A stretch of DNA of 5,213 bases, from NCBI GenBank assembly GCA_029859085.1, contig JAOUDU010000247.1, forward strand, positions 1 to 5,213, given 5' to 3'. The DNA is from Gammaproteobacteria bacterium (GTDB lineage Bacteria > Pseudomonadota > Gammaproteobacteria > Pseudomonadales > Halieaceae). The translations under genes and the position numbers were made by a program. Shown here piece after piece: positions 1-5,213 of this stretch (its first letter is position 1; each line of letters starts with the position of its first letter). Below the pieces are notes generated by a model, which saw only the letters and a program-made list of their open reading frames with translations, was not told the DNA's origin and ran no database searches.

Positions 1-855
1 TTTATTGCCCCGCACGACCACCCGGTCCTCCAGGTGATAGCGCAAGCCCCGCGAGAGGACGGACTGCTCCACGTCGCGCCCCAATCTCACCAGGTCGTCC
101 TTGTCACAACTGTGGTTCACCCGGATCACGTCCTGCTCGATGATAGGACCCTCATCCAGGTCTTCCGTGACGTAGTGGCAGGTGGCCCCGATCAGCTTGA
201 CCCCGCGCTCGTAGGCCCGCAGGTAGGGGTTCGCACCGATAAAAGACGGCAGGAAACTGTGGTGGATATTGATCAGCCTGCCGGCGTAGGTCCTGCACAG
301 TTGTGGCGGAATAATCTGCATATAGCGCGCCAGGACAATCGTGTCGGCCTGGTGCCGGTCAATAATTTCCGAGGTCCGCGCAAAAGCCTCGCTCTTGTCA
401 TCCTTGGGTACCGGCACATGGTGGAAGGGAATGCCGTGCCACTCCACCATGCTGCGCAGGTTCTCGTGATTGGAGATGACGCAGGGAATCTTGCATGCCA
501 GGTCGCCACTTTTGAAGCGGTGCAGGATATCGGCCAGGCAATGGGACGCGTGGCTGGCAAGTATCACCACTCGCTGCAGCTCATTGTTGTCACGCAGAGT
601 CCAGCTCATCTCATGTTCCCGGGCCAGCGGTGCAAATTCCTCGCGAAACTGGTCGAGGCTGACGGTCATGGATTTGGCACTGATCACGTTGCGCATGAAG
701 AACCAGCCCTGTTCGGTATCGGTATGGTGGTTGGACTCGGCGAGCGAGCCGCCTCGCTCCGCCACAAAACACGATACGGCGGCGACGATACCGATCCTGT
801 CCGGGCAGGAAATCACAAGGGTATAGCTGTCATTTTTTTTCGAGGGGTTATTCAT
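1..855 (-). CDS. purU: Formyltetrahydrofolate deformylase PurU (3' end cut by window edge)
   Basis: Hydrolyses 10-formyltetrahydrofolate to formate and tetrahydrofolate in the cytoplasm, balancing the folate one-carbon pool. Reading the minus strand from the ATG at 855 gives 285 codons with no stop before base 1. PurU proteins are about 280-290 residues, so only a few C-terminal residues are missing. Residues about 10-85 form the N-terminal ACT regulatory domain (start YTLVISCPDRIGIVA). Residues about 93-280 form the formyltransferase-like domain. The catalytic triad is visible as Asn196 and His198 in NIHHSFLPSF and Asp234 in EDLDEGP. The Asn-to-Asp spacing of 38 matches PurN/PurU. An AGGA Shine-Dalgarno (865-868) sits 9 nt before the ATG. 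The gene is divergent from the TetR-GNAT gene. PurU genes are known beside sarcosine/glycine betaine demethylation genes, which fits the methylated-amine theme here. An 8-A run lies in codons 6-8. Confidence 0.95.
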   Translation of the reverse strand, partial: MNNPSKKNDSYTLVISCPDRIGIVAAVSCFVAERGGSLAESNHHTDTEQGWFFMRNVISAKSMTVSLDQFREEFAPLAREHEMSWTLRDNNELQRVVILASHASHCLADILHRFKSGDLACKIPCVISNHENLRSMVEWHGIPFHHVPVPKDDKSEAFARTSEIIDRHQADTIVLARYMQIIPPQLCRTYAGRLINIHHSFLPSFIGANPYLRAYERGVKLIGATCHYVTEDLDEGPIIEQDVIRVNHSCDKDDLVRLGRDVEQSVLSRGLRYHLEDRVVVRGNK

Positions 856-955
856 GGATCTGTATCCTGTGTGGAATTAGGTAAGTTAGGGCCTTGCTGG
901 ACTGCTGAAAACACGCCCGGGAAAGGGGGATACTCCAGGGTGGGAATTCCTGAAT

Positions 956-984
956 TTGCGTTCAATTATTAATCCGCGTATATA
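956..984 (+). promoter_or_regulatory. Candidate promoter of the TetR-GNAT gene
   Basis: TTGCGT (956-961) and TATATA (979-984) have a 17-bp spacer and resemble sigma-70 -35 and -10 boxes. TATACT at 981-986 is an alternative -10, but with a 19-bp spacer. The -10 area contains the 8-bp palindrome GTATATAC (978-985). The -35 lies in a short dyad, TGAA-N6-TTCA (951-964). Either dyad could serve autoregulation, which is common for TetR genes. Both are short enough to be chance. I see no equally clear promoter for purU on the other strand in this 195-bp spacer. Confidence 0.35.
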
Positions 985-1050
985 CTGCCAGCATGAACGA
1001 GAATTTCCAAGTTCGACGTAGCGCGAACAACGACCCGGCAGGCGGATTTC

Positions 1051-2184
1051 ATGGGCACAAAGAAACCCGGCATCAGCAGTACTATCCAGGCGGAACGCCG
1101 TCGCCTGATGATCGATGCGACCATGACCGCCATCTCGGAACACGGCCTGCCCAAACTCACCCTTGCCAAAATCGCCGATATCGCCGGCCTGAGTGCGGGC
1201 TCGGTGAATTTCCACTTCGCGAGCAAGGAAGCGCTGCTGCTGGCCACGCTCACGGACCTCGCCGGCGAATTCGAGCGCACAATTCTACATGCCATTGACG
1301 CCGCGGGCCGGGAGCCGGGCCAGAAATTGCTCGCCATGTTCGAGGCCTCCCTCGACCCCAGGATAACCGAGCCGCGCAAGACCGCGGTCTGGTTCGCGTT
1401 CACCTCCGAGGCACGGTCCCGGGCGGATTACCAGCGCATCTGCGGTACCCAGGACGAGAAGATATTTGCGATCACCCTGCAGCTGTGCGATGAGATCATT
1501 CACCAGGGCAACAAGCAGGGCCAGATGAACCCGCACGCAATGGCCAACGCGGTGCAGGGGCTCATCGACGAGATCTGGCAGGACATCCTCTATGCCGGCG
1601 ACAGCTACAACCGGGCTGATGCCCGCTTCCTCTACCTTTCGTTCCTTGCCAGCGTGTTTCCCTGGGCTTTCGACATGCCGGGCAGCCAGGAACAGGCCGC
1701 CCGCCTGGCGATCGCCGATAACTCCCTGCGGGTGGTGACGGCGGATAAAAAATACCTCTCCCCCTTGGCCGGCCTGTTCGATGCCTACCGCCAGTTCTAC
1801 CGGCGGGAACCGGATCCCGCCCTTGCGCGCAGGTTCCTGGGGGAAAACCTGAAGCAGCAGCGCTCCGTCATCCTGCTGGCGATGGACAATGCCGAAACGG
1901 CACTCGGCTTCACCCAACTCTACCCCAGCTGGTGCTCAGTCACTGCCAGCCCCATCTGGATACTGTACGACCTCTTCGTAGACCCCTGCGTACGCCAGCG
2001 CGGCGTGGGCCAGGCCCTGCTGCAGGAAGCCGGGAAAATGGCCCGCAAATCCGGGGCCAGTCGTATCGACCTGGAAACCGCCACCGACAATTACAACGCC
2101 CAGGCCCTGTACGAGTCCCTCGGGTATGAGCGGGAGACCGAGTTTTACAAGTACTCCCTGGCCCTCAACCAGGCAGGGCACTAG
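1051..2184 (+). CDS. TetR/BetI-type regulator fused to a GNAT acetyltransferase
   Basis: A 377-residue protein with two domains in one continuous frame. Residues about 12-60 are a TetR helix-turn-helix: LTLAKIADIAGLSAGSVNFHF, then SKEALL, resembling BetI, the choline/betaine-pathway repressor. Residues about 60-207 look like the helical TetR ligand/dimer domain, so this half is already full TetR length (about 190-210). Residues about 226-372 are a GNAT N-acetyltransferase. Its acetyl-CoA loop is RQRGVG (315-320, Q/R-x-x-G-x-G/A), and ATDNYNAQALYESLGYE (344-360) is typical of GNAT motif B. The segment ALGFTQLYPSW also looks like stand-alone GNATs. The start is supported by AGGCGG (1040-1045), 5 nt before the ATG. 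It is divergent from purU and convergent with the aminotransferase. Inference: it regulates the neighbouring amine genes, and the GNAT half either acetylates a metabolite or protein or senses acetyl-CoA. An in-frame ATG at 1675 near the domain junction lacks a good Shine-Dalgarno. Confidence 0.9.
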   Translation: MGTKKPGISSTIQAERRRLMIDATMTAISEHGLPKLTLAKIADIAGLSAGSVNFHFASKEALLLATLTDLAGEFERTILHAIDAAGREPGQKLLAMFEASLDPRITEPRKTAVWFAFTSEARSRADYQRICGTQDEKIFAITLQLCDEIIHQGNKQGQMNPHAMANAVQGLIDEIWQDILYAGDSYNRADARFLYLSFLASVFPWAFDMPGSQEQAARLAIADNSLRVVTADKKYLSPLAGLFDAYRQFYRREPDPALARRFLGENLKQQRSVILLAMDNAETALGFTQLYPSWCSVTASPIWILYDLFVDPCVRQRGVGQALLQEAGKMARKSGASRIDLETATDNYNAQALYESLGYERETEFYKYSLALNQAGH

Positions 2185-3560
2185 GCGATCTTTTTCCTCG
2201 AGCGAAGGTCGGCATCGGCCAGCACCAGGGCCTTGCGCAGTGCCAGCACCATGTCATCGATCTGATTCTTCGTGATGATCAGCGGCGGCGACATGATGCA
2301 GACATTGATCAGCGGTCGCACCAACAGGCCAAACTGGTGGCAATAGCTGTCCACCAGTTCCCCGATCGCATAGTCCTGCGCCAGCAGTTTCTCGCCATTC
2401 ACACCGTTTTCCAGTCGCATCTCCACCGCCGCCATCAGGCCGGTACCGCGAACGTCCGCAACCAGCGGAATGTCCAGCAGGGTGCGCAACTGCTGCTGGA
2501 AGTAGGGTGCCACCTCGCGTACATGTGCCAGCAGGCCCTCGCGCTCGATAATGTCCCAGCTGGCCAGCGCGGCGGCGCAGGATACCGGATTGGCCGACCA
2601 GGTATAGCCATTGCTGTAAATATTGCCCCCGGAGGCTGCGCCGGAAATCTCCTCGATGAAGCGGTCCGAGACCGCAAAGCCTCCCAGCGGGACGTACCCG
2701 GAGGTCAACCCCTTGGCGAAGGTAATGATATCCGGCACCACACCGAACACTTTTTCCGAGGCGAACCAGTGGCCGAGGCGGCCAAATGCGGTAACCACCT
2801 CGTCGGCGATATAAACGATGTCATATTTTTTAACCACTTCCCAGCAGCGGCGGTTGTAGTTGGCCGGGGGTACGATCACTCCGCCTGAACCCAGCACCGG
2901 TTCGGCGATAAAACACATCACGTTTTCGGGGCCGAGCTCGAGGATCCTGTCCTCCAGTTCCTGCACCAGGAAGTCGCAGAAGGCCTCCTCGCTGAGCTCC
3001 TGGTGATGGTAGCTGTGGCAGGGAACGCTGAGGAAATGGACCTGCTCCTGCAGGGTATCCATCGCCGTCTTGTCGCGCTCCTTGCCCGTGACCGATGCGG
3101 ACAGGAAAGTGCTGCCGTGGTAGGCGTGGTAGCGGGAGAGGATGTGCTTGCGCTGGCGCTGGCCCTTGATGTTATTGGCCAGCTGGCACAGGCGCAGTGC
3201 GGAGTCGACCGCGGTGGAGCCCCCTGTGGTAAAGAAGACGCGATTTAGGTCGCCGGGCGTTTCGCCGGCAATCCGTCGCGCCAGTTCAACCTCCCGTGGG
3301 TTGATGGTGGAAAACGCGGTGGAGTAGCCCAGCTGCATGATCTGCTCGGCAACCGCGTCGGCGATTTCGCGCCGGCCATAACCGGTTTGCATACACCACA
3401 TGCCCGCGGGCCCGTCGATCAGGCGCCGACCCTGGTCATCGGTAATATAGATGCCTTCGCCGCTGACGATAACAGGGGTGGAATCATCCCCCCCCAGCCC
3501 GGGAAGGTCGGCCCATGGGTGCAGTGAATGGCGATTGAAATGATGCCGACAAGCCGACAC
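2181..3560 (-). CDS. Class III PLP-dependent aminotransferase (omega-amino acid/amine type)
   Basis: A 459-residue fold-type I aminotransferase, full length for the class III family (about 420-460), which includes SpuC, GabT and taurine/beta-alanine-pyruvate transaminases. The PLP Schiff-base lysine is Lys283 in FAKGLTSGY. Asp253 in IADEV should bind the pyridine nitrogen. GGSTAVDSA (113-121) is the phosphate-binding loop, and YHAYHGS (144-150) the cofactor-stacking segment. SGKERDK-like sequence (158-164, TGKERDK) and GGSTAVDSA resemble a proteobacterial subfamily often annotated only as 'aminotransferase'. The enzyme should move an amino group from an amine or omega-amino acid to a keto acid; the substrate cannot be assigned. 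The start is GTG at 3560, chosen because AAGAGG lies 5 nt upstream. Only 9 bp separate it from the Rieske stop, so the two are almost certainly co-transcribed. Its stop overlaps the TetR-GNAT stop on the other strand. Confidence 0.92.
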   Translation of the reverse strand: MSACRHHFNRHSLHPWADLPGLGGDDSTPVIVSGEGIYITDDQGRRLIDGPAGMWCMQTGYGRREIADAVAEQIMQLGYSTAFSTINPREVELARRIAGETPGDLNRVFFTTGGSTAVDSALRLCQLANNIKGQRQRKHILSRYHAYHGSTFLSASVTGKERDKTAMDTLQEQVHFLSVPCHSYHHQELSEEAFCDFLVQELEDRILELGPENVMCFIAEPVLGSGGVIVPPANYNRRCWEVVKKYDIVYIADEVVTAFGRLGHWFASEKVFGVVPDIITFAKGLTSGYVPLGGFAVSDRFIEEISGAASGGNIYSNGYTWSANPVSCAAALASWDIIEREGLLAHVREVAPYFQQQLRTLLDIPLVADVRGTGLMAAVEMRLENGVNGEKLLAQDYAIGELVDSYCHQFGLLVRPLINVCIMSPPLIITKNQIDDMVLALRKALVLADADLRSRKKIA

Positions 3561-3565
3561 AAAGA

Positions 3566-3571
3566 CCTCTT
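3566..3571 (-). promoter_or_regulatory. Shine-Dalgarno of the aminotransferase, overlapping the Rieske stop
   Basis: On the minus strand the Rieske TAA (3572-3570) runs straight into AAGAGG, which shares two bases with the stop, then 5 nt, then the GTG at 3560. This decides the non-ATG start: no ATG lies nearby in frame, and the spacing is good. The arrangement suggests translational coupling, with ribosomes ending the oxygenase helping to start the aminotransferase. Confidence 0.7.
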
Positions 3572-4820
3572 ACAGGGATTTCGACAATGTCGCCAGGTAC
3601 CAGGCCATAAAGGCCTGCAGTTCGTTCTCGAAAACGGGGTGGTAGGGCCCGGGTTCAAAGAACCGGGAATTCACCCCGTGGCTGTTGCGGGTGATGATGT
3701 ACTCGTCCTCCAGGGTTGTGTGGTGCCACAGCCAGGTCAATTTCTCCCGGTCGTAATCCACACCCTCGACGGCATCACCGCGCACGAACCAGACCACCTC
3801 CATATCGGTGCTGCCCACGTCGCGGGGAATAAAGCGATAGAGCACGCAGTGGTCGGGATAATTGAGCATGAAGGTCAGGGGGCCGATCTGGAAATCCCCG
3901 ACCCCGCCGTCGTAGTCCTGAATCTGCCCCATCAGCGGAGCAACCGGCTGCCCGTCCTTGCTGCCGGTGAGAAAGCCGTCATACAGCCCGTAGCGGCTGG
4001 TGTAGACACAGCAGCCGAAACCCTCGGCATCAGCGTAGGTCCGCTCATAGCGCGCACCCATGCCCGCCACGCCGGTGACCACTTCCGTCCGCTCCAGCAT
4101 GGCCCTGTCCGCGACCTCGTGGTCCGCCTCCTTCAGGGTATGCATACGGGAGTAGGAGCGATGCGACGTTGCGCAGTGGTAACACTCCAGGTAATTCTCC
4201 AGCACCAGCTTCCAATTGGCGGCGATCCTGTAGGTCTGTTTGTGGGCGACTTTCGCATGGGGCAGGTCGTAGGCGCCCAGCTGTCGGTCCAGGTTCTGCA
4301 GGGGCGCCAGCAGATCCTGCGCGTCGGTATCGCAATTGATGAAGATCAGGCCCATGTAGACGACAACGCGCGCCTGCCTGAGTCCGTGTGCAGTAGCGTC
4401 AAAACCCTCGAGCATGTGCATTTCCCGGGCGGCCTTGAGGCTGCCATCGGTGCGGTAGACCCAGCCGTGGTAGGGGCAGACAAAAGTCTTCCTGTTGCCC
4501 GATGCGCCTTCGCAGACACGGGCACCGCGGTGGCGGCAGATATTCATCAGGGCACGAATCTCGCCATCGTCGTCCCGCACGATGATCAGGGAGTCCTCTC
4601 CGATTTCCAGCGTCAGGTAATCGCCGGGGTTGGCAACCTCCGACACATGACCCGCATAGATCCAGCTGCGGAATACCAGTTCGGTCAATTCCGTTTCATA
4701 CACCAGCGGGGAGCGGTAAAAGTAGGCATCGACTGCATGGCCCGGCCGCGCGAGCTCCGCGCGCAGTTTCGCCGCCATCCTGGAACGGGAATCATCGACG
4801 CTGCTTGCGATCATGTTCAT
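3570..4820 (-). CDS. Rieske non-haem iron oxygenase, alpha subunit (quaternary/methylated-amine type)
   Basis: A 416-residue oxygenase component that should use O2 and electrons from a separate reductase to hydroxylate its substrate. The Rieske [2Fe-2S] domain is about residues 50-150, with ligands Cys95-x-His97 and Cys115-x2-His118 (CRHRG, then CPYHGW, 17 residues apart). The catalytic domain follows, with NWK (202-204) and Glu212-x2-His215-x4-His220. His215 and His220 should bind the mononuclear iron. The third ligand is probably Asp372 in LEDEYI. The bridging position is Glu212, not the usual Asp; Glu is known in carnitine monooxygenase CntA and relatives. The C-terminal NSHGVNSRFFEPGPY resembles glycine betaine/choline-type oxygenases. 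The likely reaction is N-demethylation or C-N cleavage of a methylated amine; the exact substrate is unknown. ATG at 4820 follows AGGGGTGA, 4 nt upstream. No reductase gene is visible. First gene of a probable two-gene operon with the aminotransferase. Confidence 0.92.
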   Translation of the reverse strand: MNMIASSVDDSRSRMAAKLRAELARPGHAVDAYFYRSPLVYETELTELVFRSWIYAGHVSEVANPGDYLTLEIGEDSLIIVRDDDGEIRALMNICRHRGARVCEGASGNRKTFVCPYHGWVYRTDGSLKAAREMHMLEGFDATAHGLRQARVVVYMGLIFINCDTDAQDLLAPLQNLDRQLGAYDLPHAKVAHKQTYRIAANWKLVLENYLECYHCATSHRSYSRMHTLKEADHEVADRAMLERTEVVTGVAGMGARYERTYADAEGFGCCVYTSRYGLYDGFLTGSKDGQPVAPLMGQIQDYDGGVGDFQIGPLTFMLNYPDHCVLYRFIPRDVGSTDMEVVWFVRGDAVEGVDYDREKLTWLWHHTTLEDEYIITRNSHGVNSRFFEPGPYHPVFENELQAFMAWYLATLSKSL

Positions 4821-4863
4821 GGAATCACCCCTAAACCGGTAGCCTTGGTGTAGCCCGGGCAGG

Positions 4864-4893
4864 AGTATAGCAAATATCTATATGGCCATACAA
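4864..4893 (-). promoter_or_regulatory. Candidate extended -10 promoter for the Rieske-aminotransferase operon
   Basis: Minus strand: TTGTAT (4893-4888) as a weak -35, an 18-bp spacer, then TATACT (4869-4864) as -10, preceded by TGC, giving an extended -10 (TGnTATACT). The expected start near 4857 would leave a leader of about 37 nt before the ATG at 4820. The region is much richer in A and T than the genes on either side. The poor -35 match suits a regulated or activated promoter. Confidence 0.55.
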
Positions 4894-4904
4894 TATTTTG
4901 TATG
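4887..4904. promoter_or_regulatory. 18-bp inverted repeat, candidate operator
   Basis: CATACAA-TATT-TTGTATG: two perfect 7-bp arms around a 4-bp centre, in the promoter gap upstream of the Rieske gene. The right half read on the minus strand supplies the proposed -35 hexamer, so a protein bound here would block RNA polymerase. Its size fits a dimeric HTH repressor such as TetR or GntR. The TetR-GNAT protein encoded nearby is the simplest candidate, but the same sequence is not repeated at its own promoter. A second perfect palindrome, TATGGCCATA (4881-4890), overlaps its left edge. Confidence 0.5.
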
Positions 4905-4915
4905 TTCATTTAATT

Positions 4916-4935
4916 ATCTGAGTGGTAACTCAAAT
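4916..4935 (-). terminator. Hairpin just after the glutamine-synthetase-like gene (weak terminator candidate)
   Basis: Starting 10 nt after the ligase stop, the minus strand can fold into an 8-bp stem, ATTTGAGT with ACTCAGAT (one G-U pair), and a TACC loop. It is followed by AATTAAAT rather than a run of T, so as an intrinsic terminator it is weak. It could equally be a second protein-binding dyad or an mRNA-stabilising end. Its place between the ligase and the Rieske promoter suits separation of the two transcripts. Confidence 0.35.
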
Positions 4936-4945
4936 TACTGATTGG

Positions 4946-5213
4946 CTATATAGCCCGCAGGTACCACTCGTAGTCCAGGTTGGAGATACGGGCGTGGAAA
5001 GCCTCGCATTCGGCCCAGCGCATACTGCTGAAAGCGCTGCAGTAGGCTTCCCCGAGATAAGCCGGCATGACCTCGGACTGCTCAAATGCCGCCAGTGCCT
5101 GCTCCCAGCGGCGGGGTAAGGTGATATCACCACCAGCCAGCGCTGTACCCTCGGCGATCATCGGGCCCGGCTCGCAACCGTGGGTGATCCCATGGTGGAT
5201 CCCGGCCAGCACC
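4946..5213 (-). CDS. Glutamine-synthetase-family ligase, C-terminal end only (gamma-glutamyl-amine synthetase type)
   Basis: Only the last 88 codons are in the window; the gene enters from the right edge and stops with TAG at 4948-4946. The sequence begins LAGIHHGITHGCEPGP, continues with LPRRWEQALAAFEQS and ends with FHARISNLDYEWYLRAI. This is the tail of the glutamine synthetase family, and closer to PuuA-like enzymes (which join glutamate to polyamines or other amines using ATP) than to the housekeeping nitrogen-assimilation enzyme. The ATP and glutamate sites lie outside the window, so the amine substrate cannot be judged. The GTG at 5212 is an internal valine codon, not a start. It lies on the same strand as the Rieske gene, 125 bp upstream, with a hairpin and a promoter between, so it may be a separate transcript of the same pathway. 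Confidence 0.87.
   Translation of the reverse strand, partial: VLAGIHHGITHGCEPGPMIAEGTALAGGDITLPRRWEQALAAFEQSEVMPAYLGEAYCSAFSSMRWAECEAFHARISNLDYEWYLRAI

Noticed and set aside
1..3. purU lacking a stop codon, possibly a pseudogene
   Set aside because: The frame is intact for 285 codons and simply meets the window edge, at about the length where PurU proteins end.
34..972. Long open frame (312 codons) on the plus strand across purU
   Set aside because: It is antisense to purU, whose minus-strand reading has the full ACT and formyltransferase domains with catalytic residues. The plus-strand protein shows no recognisable motif and is explained by the high GC content.
995..1028. Scattered GAAC/GTTC repeats before the TetR-GNAT gene as a repressor site
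   Set aside because: The matching blocks are only 4 bp with a 12-bp gap, frequent enough by chance; the same pattern is not repeated convincingly at the Rieske promoter.
993..1298. Plus-strand ATG frame starting in the purU-tetR spacer
   Set aside because: It runs out of frame into the TetR HTH region, has no motif, and the ATG at 1051 has a well-spaced AGGCGG.
1285..1917. Minus-strand open frame of 210 codons inside the TetR-GNAT gene
   Set aside because: Antisense to clear TetR and GNAT motifs, with no family resemblance of its own.
2337..2888. Plus-strand open frame of 183 codons within the aminotransferase
   Set aside because: Antisense to the PLP-binding core of a well-conserved enzyme; no independent evidence of coding.
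3528..4853. Open frame of 441 codons on the plus strand across the Rieske gene
   Set aside because: Although longer than the real gene, it encodes no recognisable domain, while the minus strand has every Rieske and iron ligand plus a good ribosome site. It is a shadow frame.
4922..5133. Small open frames on both strands over the ligase tail
   Set aside because: They lie out of frame with the conserved glutamine-synthetase C-terminus ending in NLDYEWYL and carry no motif.

Overview
The window is GC-rich and gene-dense, with proteobacterial-type genes and Shine-Dalgarno sites. It holds five protein genes and no RNA gene, insertion sequence or CRISPR array. Gene content (PurU, a BetI-like TetR regulator, a Rieske oxygenase of the quaternary-amine type, a class III aminotransferase and a glutamine-synthetase-like ligase) and codon use suggest a gammaproteobacterium, possibly marine. 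That placement is inference; nothing here fixes the genus.

Layout: purU (formyltetrahydrofolate deformylase) occupies 1-855 on the minus strand and runs off the left edge without its last few codons. A 195-bp divergent spacer separates it from a plus-strand gene (1051-2184) encoding an unusual fusion: an N-terminal TetR/BetI-type repressor joined to a C-terminal GNAT acetyltransferase. That gene converges on, and overlaps by 4 bp at a shared CTAG, a minus-strand pair: the Rieske oxygenase (3570-4820), followed 9 bp later by a class III aminotransferase (2181-3560, GTG start). Upstream, on the same strand, lies the C-terminal end of a glutamine-synthetase-family gene (4946 to the right edge). 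The AT-rich 125-bp gap before the Rieske gene has a hairpin just after the ligase stop, then a candidate extended -10 promoter whose -35 hexamer lies inside an 18-bp inverted repeat, a plausible repressor operator.

Working model (inference): the cluster breaks down a methylated or quaternary amine. The Rieske oxygenase would hydroxylate an N-methyl or N-alkyl carbon and release an aldehyde such as formaldehyde. The ligase would gamma-glutamylate an amine, and the aminotransferase would remove an amino group. PurU could return tetrahydrofolate and release formate as one-carbon units pass through folate. The TetR-GNAT protein is the obvious local candidate regulator, perhaps with an acetylation or acetyl-CoA-sensing role. 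The substrate cannot be told from this window.
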